Notes: generated by a model from the sequence alone, not told the origin. Shown: positions 8,545 to 19,301, numbered from the stretch's first letter. The stretch: DNA of 64,000 nucleotides from Microbacteriaceae bacterium X2B (GCA_005502445.1 SCPB01000006.1:22152-86151), one strand, 5' to 3'. Translations and numbers: made by a program.

Positions 8545-9837
8545 GTGCCCATCGTCGACGCTGTTCTCGACCGCGCTATCGCGCGGCCCGATTCCGTGGC
8601 CCTCGCCACGGAATCGGGCCGCGTGCGCTGGGCGGACCTCGTCGTGGGTGACGAGATCGATCACGGTGCCGGCGTCGTTCCGCTGCACGACGGCGACCCT
8701 CTCGTGCTCCTGCCGCGGCTCGTCAGTGCGTTGCGCGGCGGCGGCGTTCCGCTCGTGCTCGACCATCGCTGGACCGCCGAGCACGTCGCCGCCGTCCTGG
8801 CCGGCCTCGGCCCGCCACCCCCGATGCGAGCCGCGTGGGCGGCGGTGAGCTCCGGAAGCACCGGTCGCCCGCGCGTCGTGCTGCGCGAGGAGCGCTCGTG
8901 GAGCGCGAGCTTCGCCGCCGTCGACGAGCTTCTCGAGCTGCGATCCGACGATCGCGTGCTGCTGCCGACGCCGCTGTCGAGCTCGATCGCGCTCTTCGGG
9001 CTCGCGCACGCGCTGAGCCGCGGCATCACGGTGCTCGCACCCGCGCGCGCGGGCGATGCGGCGCTCCGCGCACTGCTGCTCGAGGCGACGATCGTGCACA
9101 CCACGCCGATCGTGCTCCGGCGCGTGCTCGACCTGCTCGACGCGGGTGCGGCGCACCGGCTGCGTCTCGCGTTCGTGGGTGGAGCCGAGCTCGACGACGC
9201 GCAACGCGCTCGCGCGATCGGGCACGGCCTCCGCGTCGTCGGCTATTACGGTGCGGCCGAGCTCTCGTTCGTCGCCGTCGACCGCGATGGCCGCGGGCTG
9301 CGCGCCTTCCCCGGCGTGGAGTTCCGGCGTGAGCAGTCGCCGGGCGGCGACATCGCCCGGTTGTGGGTCAGATCGCCGTACCTGGCGAGCGGGTACCTGG
9401 GCGCAGGCGGGGCGCTCGAGCGCTCGCCAGGGCGGTGGGCGACCGTGGGCGATCTCGTCGACCCGGTCGACGCGTCCGATCCGGGTCGAATCGTCGTGCG
9501 GGGCCGCGGTGACGCGGCGATCCTCACCGCCGCGGCCACGGTGATTCCCGACGACGTCGAACGCGTCCTGCGCTCGCTGCCCGGCGTGCGCGACGCCGCC
9601 GTGTTCGGCGAGCCGGCAGCACGCGTGGGGGCGCTCGTGAGCGCCCTCATCGAAGCCGATCCCGCAGTGGTCGATCTCGTCGCCTGGCGGGCGGAGTGCC
9701 GCCGGCTGCTGGCCCCGGCGCAGCGGCCCCGCCACTGGTACCTCACGGCCGCGCTGCCCCGCACCGCCGCGGGCAAAGTCGCGCGGGCCGAGCTCGAGCG
9801 CCTCCGCGCCGAGACGGCGATGGAGCGCCTTGGCTGA
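8545..9837 (+). CDS. AMP-dependent acyl-CoA ligase-like protein (YhfT-type context)
   Basis: 430-residue adenylate-forming enzyme, short for the family (usually 500 or more) but with the core motifs: P-loop SSGSTGRPRVV near residue 102, YYGAAELS (A5), VGDLVDPVD (A7), RGRGDAAILT (A8) and the C-terminal catalytic Lys in LPRTAAGKVAR. The N-terminal subdomain is shortened. The start is GTG 8545, 6 nt after bioY. Its place between bioY and a thiolase gene matches the B. subtilis yhfU-yhfT-yhfS set known to belong to the biotin regulon, so a role with biotin or a pimelate-like precursor is inferred, not shown. Confidence 0.8.
   Translation: MPIVDAVLDRAIARPDSVALATESGRVRWADLVVGDEIDHGAGVVPLHDGDPLVLLPRLVSALRGGGVPLVLDHRWTAEHVAAVLAGLGPPPPMRAAWAAVSSGSTGRPRVVLREERSWSASFAAVDELLELRSDDRVLLPTPLSSSIALFGLAHALSRGITVLAPARAGDAALRALLLEATIVHTTPIVLRRVLDLLDAGAAHRLRLAFVGGAELDDAQRARAIGHGLRVVGYYGAAELSFVAVDRDGRGLRAFPGVEFRREQSPGGDIARLWVRSPYLASGYLGAGGALERSPGRWATVGDLVDPVDASDPGRIVVRGRGDAAILTAAATVIPDDVERVLRSLPGVRDAAVFGEPAARVGALVSALIEADPAVVDLVAWRAECRRLLAPAQRPRHWYLTAALPRTAAGKVARAELERLRAETAMERLG
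8582..8623. repeat. 19-bp-stem perfect hairpin at the bioY/ligase junction
   Basis: Bases 8582-8600 are the exact reverse complement of 8605-8623 with a 4-nt loop (CCTC). It starts 44 nt after the bioY stop, within codons 13-27 of the ligase gene. No U-tract follows. This placement resembles the hairpins at 1413 and 24120 and suggests transcript-level control within the operon. Confidence 0.9.
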
Positions 9838-10975
9838 GCGGCCCGTCATCGTCGCCGCGCGCCGCACTCCGATCGGAACAACGGGGCAGCGGCTGCACGC
9901 GGTGCCCGTCGACGAACTCGCGGCGCGCGCCCTGCGCGCGGCGCACGACGACGCGGAGGCGGCCGTCGGGGCGCTCGCGCTCGCCGATGTCGTGCTCGGC
10001 AACTGCATGGGACCGGGCGGCAACACCGCTCGCGTCGCCTCGCTCGCCGCCGGATTGGGCGAGCGCGCGCCCGGCATGACGATCGACCGGCAGTGCGGCA
10101 GCGGACTCGCCGCGATACTGACCGCGGCCCAGTCGCTCGTCGCCGACGCCGCCGAGCCGGCGATGCGACTCGCGGGCGGCGCCGAGAGTCCCTCGACGGC
10201 ACCGAGCCGCGTGCTCGACGGGCGGCCCTATGAGCGCGCCCCGTTCGCTCCCGCGGGATTCCCCGACCCCGGGATGGGCGTCGCGGCCGAGGACCTCGCC
10301 ACGCGGCGCGGCATCAGCCGACGCCGACAGGACGCCTACGCCCTCCGCAGCCACGACCGCGCCTTCGCGACGCGAGAGGCCGGAGGGTTCGACGCCGAAC
10401 TGGTCTCCGGCGCTGAACTGCAGCGCGACGACGGGCCGCGGAGGATGACCGCGGCCGTGCTCGATCGCTTCGGCCCGGCATTCGCCCCGCACGGCACGGT
10501 GACCGCCGGCAACTCGTGCCGCGTCTCCGACGGCGCCGCCGTCGTCGCCCTCGTTCCCGAGAATTGTCGCGGCGCATCCCCGGGGCTCGCGATCGTTGCC
10601 GGCGCGGTCGTCGGCTGCGACCCGGCCCTGCCCGGCTGGGGGCCGGTTCCCGCCGTCGAGGAGGTGCTGCGCCGTGCCGGGGTGGGCCTCGACCACATCG
10701 CCGCGATCGAGATCGTCGAGGCCTTCGCCGCTCAGGTGCTCGCCGTCGGCGATGCGCTCGGCCTGTGCGAGGGCGAGTACGTCGACGAGCGGCTGTGCGC
10801 CGAGGGCGGTGCGCTCGCTCTCGGGCACCCCTGGGGGGCGAGCGGCGCCGTGCTCATGGTGCGCCTGTTCTCGCGGCTCGTCCGCGGTGGGGCGCCCGCC
10901 GGTGCGCTCGGCCTCGCGACGGCGGCCATCGGCGGCGGGATGGGCGTCGCCGTTCTCGTCGAGGTCGTCCGGTGA
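9830..10975 (+). CDS. Thiolase-like acetyl-CoA acyltransferase (YhfS-type context) with altered active site
   Basis: 381-residue thiolase-fold protein. The nucleophile loop RQCGSGLAAI is intact (Cys89) and so is the His loop ALGHPWGASG (His333). The loop that normally reads NEAF is IVEAFAAQ (Val296 in place of Asn), and the C-terminal loop that normally reads CIGGG is ATAAIGGGMG (Ala366 in place of the second catalytic Cys). Acyl loading on Cys89 may remain possible, but normal Claisen condensation/thiolysis is doubtful. TTG start, overlapping the ligase gene by 8 nt; its stop overlaps the bioM start. Context matches B. subtilis YhfS. Confidence 0.85.
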   Translation: MAERPVIVAARRTPIGTTGQRLHAVPVDELAARALRAAHDDAEAAVGALALADVVLGNCMGPGGNTARVASLAAGLGERAPGMTIDRQCGSGLAAILTAAQSLVADAAEPAMRLAGGAESPSTAPSRVLDGRPYERAPFAPAGFPDPGMGVAAEDLATRRGISRRRQDAYALRSHDRAFATREAGGFDAELVSGAELQRDDGPRRMTAAVLDRFGPAFAPHGTVTAGNSCRVSDGAAVVALVPENCRGASPGLAIVAGAVVGCDPALPGWGPVPAVEEVLRRAGVGLDHIAAIEIVEAFAAQVLAVGDALGLCEGEYVDERLCAEGGALALGHPWGASGAVLMVRLFSRLVRGGAPAGALGLATAAIGGGMGVAVLVEVVR

Positions 10976-11670
10976 CGCCCGCCGCGACGCCGAGCGCGAT
11001 CGTCGTCGACGCTGTGAGCGTCGAGCGCAACGGGGTGCGCGTGCTCGAGAGCGTCACCACGACGATCGACGCCCATCGGGTCGCCGTCATCGGGGCGAAC
11101 GGCTCGGGCAAGTCCACCTTCGCGCGGCTGCTCAACGGCCTCATCGTCCCCTCGAGCGGCTCGGTGCGCGTCGCCGGACTCGACCCCGTGCGTCAGGCGC
11201 GGAAGGTGCGCGAGCTCGTCGCCTTCCTGTTCACCAATCCGGAGTCGCAGATCATCATGCCCACGGTCGCGGAGGACGTGGCATTCTCGCTCCGGGCGAG
11301 CGGGCTGCCGCGCGAAGAGGTCTCGCGGCGAGTGATCGGCATCCTGCGCCACTACGGACTCGACGATCTCGCCGACCGGCCGGCGCACGAGCTGTCGGGC
11401 GGGCAGAAGCAGCTGCTCGCGCTGTGCTCGGGGCTCGTGCGCGAACCGGGAATCCTCGTTGCGGACGAGCCGACCACGCTGCTCGACGCGGCGAACACCA
11501 GGCGAGTCTCCGATGCGCTCATCGCGCTGCCGCAGCGGCTCATCGTCGTTACGCACGATCTCGCGCTCGCGGCCCGGTGCGACACCGCTCTCCTGTTCGA
11601 TCGCGGCCGTCTCATCGCCCAGGGCGACCCCGGCGAGCTCATCGCTCGCTACGAGCGGGAACTCTGCTGA
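10972..11670 (+). CDS. bioM: Biotin ECF transporter ATPase BioM
   Basis: 232-residue ABC ATPase of the energy-coupling factor module. Walker A GANGSGKSTFARLLNG, Q-loop FTNPESQI (typical of ECF ATPases), signature LSGGQKQLLAL, Walker B GILVADEPTTLLD and switch His in VVTHDL are all present. GTG 10972 overlaps the thiolase stop as GTGA. It ends with a one-base overlap (TGATG) into bioN. Confidence 0.92.
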   Translation: MTPAATPSAIVVDAVSVERNGVRVLESVTTTIDAHRVAVIGANGSGKSTFARLLNGLIVPSSGSVRVAGLDPVRQARKVRELVAFLFTNPESQIIMPTVAEDVAFSLRASGLPREEVSRRVIGILRHYGLDDLADRPAHELSGGQKQLLALCSGLVREPGILVADEPTTLLDAANTRRVSDALIALPQRLIVVTHDLALAARCDTALLFDRGRLIAQGDPGELIARYERELC

Positions 11671-12347
11671 TGGCCGGCCCGCTGAGCCTCTACGTGCCGG
11701 GAACGAGCCCCCTGCATCGCCTCCCGGCCTCGGTGAAGCTGCTCGGTCTGCTGATCGGCGGACTCGTCATCACCGTGCCGCGACCGGAGCCCCTGCTGCT
11801 GGGCGTCGCGGCCGCCGTGCTGGTCGCGCTCTACCTCGTCGCCGGGCTCGGTCTCACCGAACTCGCGCGCCAGGTCTGGGCTGTCCGCTGGATCATCGTG
11901 GTCGTCCTCGTGGGCCAGCTCCTCTTCCTGCCCTGGCACGTCGCCGCCCTCACGAGCATTCGCATGCTCCTCGCCATCCTCCTCGCGGCGCTCGTCACGC
12001 TGACGACGCGGGCGAGCGACATCCTCGAGGCGATCGAGCGCGGGCTCGGGCCGCTGCGCCGGCTCGGCGTCAGGACCGAGAGGATCGCGCTCGTGCTGGG
12101 CATGGCGATCCGCGCCGTGCCCATCGTCATCGATCTCGCCTCGGAGGCGCGGGATTCCCAGCGCGCCCGCGGCGTCGGCGGCGGCCCCACGGCGATGGTC
12201 GTGCCGCTGCTCGTGGGAGCCCTGCGCCACGCCGACGATGTGGCCGATGCTCTGGCCGCCCGGGGGATGGACGACGATGAGGAGCCGGTTATGCTGGAGG
12301 GCTCCGAGCGCTTGCGCGGAGCATCCCGACGCCCGCCACGGAGGTGA
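11670..12347 (+). CDS. bioN: Biotin ECF transporter transmembrane subunit BioN (EcfT)
   Basis: 225-residue EcfT-family membrane protein that couples BioM to BioY. The N-terminal LYVPGTSPLHRLPASVKL is the family signature, followed by four to five helices; the C-terminal coupling helices carry ARDSQRARG and ADALAARGMDD, matching the paired A-R-G signatures of EcfT. One BioM and one BioN together with BioY make a dedicated biotin importer. The last 60 nt contain the smpB leader region; smpB follows after 3 nt. Confidence 0.92.
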   Translation: MAGPLSLYVPGTSPLHRLPASVKLLGLLIGGLVITVPRPEPLLLGVAAAVLVALYLVAGLGLTELARQVWAVRWIIVVVLVGQLLFLPWHVAALTSIRMLLAILLAALVTLTTRASDILEAIERGLGPLRRLGVRTERIALVLGMAIRAVPIVIDLASEARDSQRARGVGGGPTAMVVPLLVGALRHADDVADALAARGMDDDEEPVMLEGSERLRGASRRPPRR

Positions 12348-12350
12348 ATC

Positions 12351-12827
12351 GTGCCCAAGGAGCAGGGACGCAAGGTCGTCGCGACCAACCGCAAGGCCCG
12401 GCACGACTACACCATCGAGGACACCGTCGAGGCGGGCCTCGTGCTCAGCGGCACCGAGGTGAAGTCGCTGCGCATGGGCCGGGCGAGCCTCGTCGACGGC
12501 TACGGCTACATCGACGGCGGCGAGGCCTGGCTCGACGCCGTGCACATCCCCGAATACTCGCAGGGCACGTGGACGAACCACCCGCCCCGCCGCAAGCGCA
12601 AGCTGCTGCTGCACAAGCAGCAGATCATCAAGATCAGCCAGAAGACCAAAGAGGGCGGCTACACGCTCATCCCGCTGAGCATCTACTTCAGCGACGGGCG
12701 GGCCAAGGTCGAGCTCGCCATCGCCAAAGGCAAGCGCGAGTACGACAAGCGTCACGCGCTGCGCGAGCGGCAGGACCGCCGTGAGGCCGATCGCGCGATG
12801 GCGAGCCGCCGGAATCTCGGTGACTGA
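12351..12827 (+). CDS. smpB: SsrA-binding protein SmpB
   Basis: 158-residue tmRNA-binding protein needed for trans-translation. The family N-terminus ([16 protein letters not shown]) and [18 protein letters not shown] are clear; the basic C-terminal tail ([20 protein letters not shown]) enters the ribosomal mRNA channel. The GTG start follows GGAGGTGAATC, a good ribosome-binding site. The ssrA gene it serves lies 2.4 kb downstream, separated by two unrelated genes. Confidence 0.96.
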   Translation: MPKEQGRKVVATNRKARHDYTIEDTVEAGLVLSGTEVKSLRMGRASLVDGYGYIDGGEAWLDAVHIPEYSQGTWTNHPPRRKRKLLLHKQQIIKISQKTKEGGYTLIPLSIYFSDGRAKVELAIAKGKREYDKRHALRERQDRREADRAMASRRNLGD

Positions 12828-14337
12828 GCCGGTCGCGCGCGCGACCGACGGGTACAGCGATCGCACGCGCTGGCAGGCCTTCGCCGTCGCGGTGGCGGTC
12901 GCCTCGCTGACGATCCTCGATCTGTCGAAGGTCAACGTCGGCATCCCGGCGATCGAACGGGCCTTCGGCGCGAGCCCGACGCAGATTCAGCTCATCGTCG
13001 CCGGCTACGTGCTCGCCTTCGGCATCGTGCTCGTGCCCGCGGGCCGGTACGGCGACCTGCACTCGCGGCGCCGCATGTTCCTGATCGGTCTCGTGGTCTT
13101 CCTCGTCGCGAGCCTGCTGTGCGCGATCGCGCCGACCGTCGAGCTCCTCGCCGCCTCGCGCATCCTGCAAGGCGTCTCGGGGGGTCTGCTCATGCCCCAG
13201 GCGCTCGGGCTCACCCAGCAGCTCTTCGCGGGGGCCGCGCGCGGGAGGGCATTCGGCGTATTCGGCGCCGTGATCGGCCTGTCGACGGCTTTCGGGCCGA
13301 CCCTCGGGGGCCTGCTCATCGGGGTCGGCGGTTCAGAGCTCGGCTGGCGGCTCATCTTCTGGATGAACGTTCCCCTCGTCATCTGCCTTTTCCCCTTCGC
13401 CTACCGGCTTCTGCCGCGCACGCAGCCGGACGCGCACGGTCCGCGCGATCTCGACCTGGTCGGCACGGCGCTGCTCGGCGCCGCGGTGCTGAGTCTCATG
13501 CTGCCGTTCGTGCTCACGACGGGGTCGCCGGCCGACGACCCCGCGCGCTGGTGGTGGCTCGCAGCCTTCGCCGGCCTCGCGACCGTCTTCGTGCGGTGGG
13601 AGCGCCGCTACACCGCGGGCGGCCGCGCGGCGATCGTCGATTTCTCGCTCTTCCGCATCGGCGGCTACCGCAACGGCACGCTCATCGCCGCCTTCTACTT
13701 CGCGGCCATGCCGGCGACCTTCCTCACCCTCTCGCTCTTCCTGCAGTTCGGGCTCGGGCTCGAGCCCGTCTTCGCGGGCATGGTCACGATCCCCTTCGCC
13801 CTCGCTTCAGCGGTGACCTCGTGGTACAGCGGTCGCGTCGTCACGACCATCGGGCGCCCCATCGTCGTCGGGGGGCTCGTGGCCGTCGTGCTCGGCTTCG
13901 GCGGAGTGCTCGCATCAGCGTTCCTCCTACCGGCCGAGCTGGCGCCGTGGGCGGTCGCAGGCTTCATGACGCTCGCCGGCGCGGGCGGCGGCGCCGTCAT
14001 CGCCCCCAACCAGACGCTGACCCTCGCGGAGGTCCCCGTGACCTCGGCGGGCGTCGCCGGCTCGATCGGGCAGGTGGGCCAGCGCGTCGGCACGGCCGTC
14101 GGCATCGCCGCCGCGACCGCCGCCTTCTACGCCACGATCTACGCCGAGGCGGGGGATGCCGGCCGCCTCATGGTCTACCAGGACGCCTTCCGCAACGCTG
14201 CCCTGGTCATCCTCGCGTTCGTGGGGATGGCGCTCCTGCTCGCCGTTCTCGACCTCCGCGCGCGCCGAGCCGGCGCCCGTGCCCGCCCAGTTCCGACGCG
14301 TGTTGTCACGCTTCTCCGGTCTGCACGCGACGAGTGA
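12820..14337 (+). CDS. MFS transporter, DHA2 (EmrB/QacA-like) family
   Basis: 505-residue polytopic membrane protein with about 14 helices. The DHA2 pattern includes [13 protein letters not shown] in TM1, motif A as [16 protein letters not shown], and motif C-like [15 protein letters not shown] after TM5. The frame is open to GTG 12781, but GTG 12820 gives a short overlap with smpB and a typical N-terminus, so it is preferred. Probable drug or metabolite export; substrate unknown. A palindrome CGGTCGCGCGCGCGACCG (12830-12847) lies just after the smpB stop. Confidence 0.83.
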   Translation: MTEPVARATDGYSDRTRWQAFAVAVAVASLTILDLSKVNVGIPAIERAFGASPTQIQLIVAGYVLAFGIVLVPAGRYGDLHSRRRMFLIGLVVFLVASLLCAIAPTVELLAASRILQGVSGGLLMPQALGLTQQLFAGAARGRAFGVFGAVIGLSTAFGPTLGGLLIGVGGSELGWRLIFWMNVPLVICLFPFAYRLLPRTQPDAHGPRDLDLVGTALLGAAVLSLMLPFVLTTGSPADDPARWWWLAAFAGLATVFVRWERRYTAGGRAAIVDFSLFRIGGYRNGTLIAAFYFAAMPATFLTLSLFLQFGLGLEPVFAGMVTIPFALASAVTSWYSGRVVTTIGRPIVVGGLVAVVLGFGGVLASAFLLPAELAPWAVAGFMTLAGAGGGAVIAPNQTLTLAEVPVTSAGVAGSIGQVGQRVGTAVGIAAATAAFYATIYAEAGDAGRLMVYQDAFRNAALVILAFVGMALLLAVLDLRARRAGARARPVPTRVVTLLRSARDE

Positions 14338-14371
14338 CCGATCTGGGGAGGAAGCGGAGCCTGCCGCGCGC

Positions 14372-15043
14372 TCAGCGGGCGACGAACCTCGCGTCGACGG
14401 CGCTCTCGACCACGATCGGTTCCGGGCGCAGCGAGAACCCGCCGCTGCGGGCCTCCATCGCCATCATCGCGACCTTCTCCAGTCGCGGCTGCGGGCCGAC
14501 AATGGCACCGGGGTCACCGAGCATGCCGGGGTCGGCGAGGGCGATGGCGCTCACGCTGCCGAGCCCGATGCTCTGCGCGTACACGGTGGCCTTCGTCACG
14601 GCGTCCTTGACCGCGCGTGAGCGCACCTCGGTGAGTGCGGAGGTGCGGCGGCCCTCGGTGAGCGACCATTCGAGCCCGTCGATCGTGACGAGATCCTCGG
14701 CGGCGAGCGCCTCGACGAGCTCGGGCAGCGTGTCGAGCCCGGTGACGGTCGCGCGACCCGTGACGGCGGCGCGGTGCACGATCGCCGCCGGGGTGCCGTC
14801 GTTCGTCCACGGTCGCTGCGCGGTGACCGAGACCCGGTCGGCCGACCATGCCGTGATGGAACCCGCCTGCGCGTCGTAGCGCTCGGTCATGACCGCGCTG
14901 ATGCGGTCGAGGGCCGCCGTGGCACGGTCGACCGCGTCGGCGCGGTCGGGGCCGTCGGCGGCGATCGTGAACGTCAGGATGCTGCGCTCGGGCGCGTACT
15001 CGGCGCGAGCGGTTCCCTGCACGGTGATGATGGTCTCGGTCAC
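14372..15043 (-). CDS. SIMPL (DUF541) domain protein
   Basis: 223-residue protein of the SIMPL family. It begins ITVQGTARAEYAPERSILTF and contains AVKDAVTKATVYAQSIG, the two most recognisable family segments, and ends with the FSLRPEPIVVES strand. Unlike many members it shows no signal peptide, so it is probably cytoplasmic. The GTG start at 15043 is preceded by GAGGAGGAGCCC, a strong ribosome-binding site. Convergent with the MFS gene. Function of the family is not established beyond links to stress and envelope processes. Confidence 0.82.
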   Translation of the reverse strand: MTETIITVQGTARAEYAPERSILTFTIAADGPDRADAVDRATAALDRISAVMTERYDAQAGSITAWSADRVSVTAQRPWTNDGTPAAIVHRAAVTGRATVTGLDTLPELVEALAAEDLVTIDGLEWSLTEGRRTSALTEVRSRAVKDAVTKATVYAQSIGLGSVSAIALADPGMLGDPGAIVGPQPRLEKVAMMAMEARSGGFSLRPEPIVVESAVDARFVAR

Positions 15044-15075
15044 GGGCTCCTCCTCGGGGGTGTCCGCACGCGCCC

Positions 15076-15105
15076 TTGGACGGATCGTCGGCGGTGACGT
15101 ATACT
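15076..15105 (+). promoter_or_regulatory. Housekeeping promoter upstream of ssrA
   Basis: TTGGAC (15076-15081) and TATACT (15100-15105) are separated by 18 nt, close to the SigA consensus, with the transcription start expected near 15112. This leaves a leader of about 140 nt before mature tmRNA, containing a hairpin CCCGGG-GAGA-CCCGGG at 15141-15156. It is the best promoter candidate for ssrA in the interval 15044-15254. Confidence 0.6.
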
Positions 15106-15254
15106 GTAGGGCTGCGCCGGAATCGGCGATTCGAACGGCTCCCGGGGAGACCCGGGTGCCGCTTCACAACTCCACAGCGCGTGATGACGACCCACCTCAG
15201 TGCCCATTCACCGCCTCGTGCCCTGCACGACGTGAGGGGGGCGAGGTGACGCAC

Positions 15255-15622
15255 GGGGATGATCGGTTTCGACATTGCCTGCGAAACGATGAGAAGCGGG
15301 TCGAGGATGCAGGGTTATCTCGTTAACGATCTCTGCACACAACAGGTGCCAATGCTAAGCGCACCGACTTCGCTCTCGCCGCCTAAGGCAGAGTAGAAAG
15401 TCCGTCAGTCCGGGTTCGTCTCCGCCCCGGTCACTGGCGTCATCAAGGGGACTCGCTGCGTGCTCGCGTCTCAGGTGCACGCGGGACTTCAACTGAGGCT
15501 GGGCTCGTCGACCTAGGGGTCTGCAACAAAGGTCGGAGCCGAGCAGAACGTCTCAGCAGACTACGCCCGTAGAAGGCATCGGCTCACAGCAGTGGACGGG
15601 GGTTCGATTCCCCCCATCTCCA
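15255..15622 (+). ncRNA. ssrA: tmRNA
   Basis: The 5' end GGGGATGATCGGTTTCGAC and the 3' end GGTTCGATTCCCCCCATCTCC form the tRNA-like domain: GGGGATG (15255-15261) pairs with CATCTCC (15615-15621), followed by discriminator A15622. Genomic bases after it are CCT, so CCA must be added by nucleotidyltransferase. The tag frame runs from GCC 15348 to TAA 15384-15386 and encodes ANAKRTDFALAA, with the ALAA proteolysis signal. Pseudoknot-like stems follow. Works with SmpB to rescue stalled ribosomes. Confidence 0.96.
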
Positions 15623-15682
15623 CCTCTGGTCGTCATCACGCGCTGCCGGTTCGCTCGTGCCCGCGCGCAGAGGGTGCCGCTC

Positions 15683-17658
<1,976 letters not shown>

Positions 17659-17898
17659 TCAGCCTCCCTGCGCGGCGCCGAGGATCTCCAGGGAGTCGCC
17701 CTCGGCGACGGCCGTGTCGACCCATCGGCTTCTCGGGACGACCTCGGCGTTCCTCGCCACGGCGATGCCGAGCCCGCCTCCGTCCACCGCGCGTCCGTCG
17801 GCGCGCAGCGGTCTGCCGGTGACCTCGGCGACCAGCTCGGCGACCGTGCAGGTCTCGGGCAGGCCGTGCGGTCGGCCGTTGAGGGTGATGTCGATCAT
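17659..17898 (-). CDS. thiS: Sulfur carrier protein ThiS
   Basis: 79-residue ubiquitin-like protein beginning MIDITLNGRPHGLP and ending in the required Gly-Gly (LEILGAAQGG). The GG end is adenylated by ThiF and then thiocarboxylated. The in-frame region extends 5 codons further upstream, but ATG 17898 follows AGGAGAACC and is taken as the start. It has a somewhat longer central loop (ADGRAVDGGGLG) than E. coli ThiS (66 aa). Confidence 0.93.
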   Translation of the reverse strand: MIDITLNGRPHGLPETCTVAELVAEVTGRPLRADGRAVDGGGLGIAVARNAEVVPRSRWVDTAVAEGDSLEILGAAQGG

Positions 17899-17909
17899 GG
17901 GTTCTCCTC

Positions 17910-19127
17910 TCACGAGTCGGGGAAGCGGTCGGGCCGGTAGGCATCCCAGCGCGCGTCGTGCGCGCCCTCGACGAGGCCGCAGCAGATCTCGGCGGCGATC
18001 GGGGCGAGGAGCACGCCGTGGCGGAAGAATCCGGTCGCGATGATGAGACCGGCGACCGGCGCCCCTCCCGACGCGGCGACGCGGCCGAGCAGGGGTGCGT
18101 TGTCCGGGGTTCCCGGCCGTGCCCGGGCCGTCATCTCGATGAGGTCGAGCTCGGCCACGGCGGGCACGATCTCCTGCGCATCGCGCAGCAGCTGGTAGAC
18201 GCCACCGGCGGAGACGACTGCGGAGTCGTTCTCGCGCTGGGTCGCGCCGATGACGATCGTGCCGTCGTCGCGCGGCACGAGGTATACCGGCTCGCCGCGC
18301 ACGAGCCCCCGCACCGTCGAGGTGAGCAGGGGGCGGAGCCGCTCGGCAACGCGCAACCGCAGGATGTCGCCGTGCACGGGGCGCACCGGCAGACTCAGCG
18401 AGGGGGGCAGGCCGGCGAGGCCCGGGGCGCTCAGCCCGTTGGCGACCACCACCTCGGTCGCCATGATGCGCGTTCCGTCGACGAGCTCCACGCCCACGAT
18501 CGCCGAGTCGTCATCCTCCGTGTCCGCACGGATGAGGCCGGCTGCCCTCTGCGTCACGACGCTGCCCGGCCGCCCGGCTCGCTCGGCGAGGGCCTCGAGA
18601 GCCTGCAGCAGCCCCGTGGCGAGCACGCGCGGATCGAGTTGGTGGTCATCGCGCACGCGATAGGCGCACGACACTCGAGGGCTGAGCATCGGCTCCCGCG
18701 ATCGGGCCTCGCGCAGGGTGATCGCTTCGACGAGAAGCCCGTTCCGTCGCTGCGCGTCGTGCAGATCCGCGAGCGCCTGGCGGTCAGCGGAGTCGACCCC
18801 CACCACGAGCGTCTCGCTCGCGCGATACCCGGTGCTGCCGCCGGCCTCGGCGAGCGCGCGCAGGAACGCGGGATACAGCGCCGCCGAGGCGAGCATCAGC
18901 TCGAGGAGATTCTCCTCCCGGTAGTGGAACTCGCTCACGGGGGCGAGCATGCCCGCCGCCGCGAACGTCGCACCGCCGGCCGGATCGGGGTCGATCACGC
19001 AGACGGTGCGCCCCGAGCGAGCGAGCGACCAGGCGATCGCCAGGCCGACGACGCCGGCGCCGACGACCGCGACGTCGACGGTGCGCGTCAGAGTGTCGCG
19101 CGATCGCGACGAATCGGATTCAGGCAC
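17910..19127 (-). CDS. thiO: Glycine oxidase ThiO
   Basis: 405-residue FAD-dependent DAO-family oxidase that makes dehydroglycine for ThiG. The FAD-binding GAGVVGLAIAWSLARSG is at about residues 22-38; FFRHGVLLAPIAAEI near the C-terminus is typical of ThiO. First gene of the riboswitch-controlled operon. In aerobic actinobacteria ThiO replaces the radical-SAM ThiH, which is consistent with no thiH here. Confidence 0.92.
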   Translation of the reverse strand: MPESDSSRSRDTLTRTVDVAVVGAGVVGLAIAWSLARSGRTVCVIDPDPAGGATFAAAGMLAPVSEFHYREENLLELMLASAALYPAFLRALAEAGGSTGYRASETLVVGVDSADRQALADLHDAQRRNGLLVEAITLREARSREPMLSPRVSCAYRVRDDHQLDPRVLATGLLQALEALAERAGRPGSVVTQRAAGLIRADTEDDDSAIVGVELVDGTRIMATEVVVANGLSAPGLAGLPPSLSLPVRPVHGDILRLRVAERLRPLLTSTVRGLVRGEPVYLVPRDDGTIVIGATQRENDSAVVSAGGVYQLLRDAQEIVPAVAELDLIEMTARARPGTPDNAPLLGRVAASGGAPVAGLIIATGFFRHGVLLAPIAAEICCGLVEGAHDARWDAYRPDRFPDS

Positions 19128-19142
19128 GGGTACCGTCTGGTC

Positions 19143-19240
19143 CTTCCCTACGCCGGTACTAACCGGATCAGGTCAAGCGGTCGGCGCCGAACGCCCTCTC
19201 AGCCCGGCTCGGAATCGAACGGCGGGCTCCCGCAGTGCTT
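19143..19240 (-). promoter_or_regulatory. TPP riboswitch (THI element) for thiOSGF
   Basis: On the complement the two conserved cores are present in order: CTGAGAGGG (19202-19194) and ACCTGATCCGGTTAGTACC continuing into GGCGTAGGGA (19173-19145), with the CGGGAGCCCG arm of P2 upstream near 19225. The element ends about 16 nt before the thiO start. In high-GC Gram-positives such elements usually control translation initiation; no terminator stem is obvious here. Limits of stem P1 are approximate. Confidence 0.93.
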
Positions 19241-19301
19241 CCACTGTAAGGGGTGGTGCCGGCTGAGGATCGCACGTTCCGCCCGGGGATAGGGTTGTGG
19301 C

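Noticed and set aside
12830..12847. 18-bp palindrome CGGTCGCGCGCGCGACCG after smpB
   Set aside because: After opening a loop only about 7 bp can pair, and alternating CG runs are common here; not counted with the long hairpins.
15115..15165. Possible tRNA on the minus strand (GTTCGAATC-like T-loop)
   Set aside because: No 5-bp T stem, no acceptor stem and no anticodon arm could be formed around it.
15183..15248. 22-codon ORF between the ssrA promoter and tmRNA
   Set aside because: No ribosome-binding site and it lies in the region removed by tmRNA 5' processing; probably chance.
19201..19260. Second THI element for thiE on the plus strand
   Set aside because: Neither conserved core occurs on the plus strand; only the minus-strand element is present.
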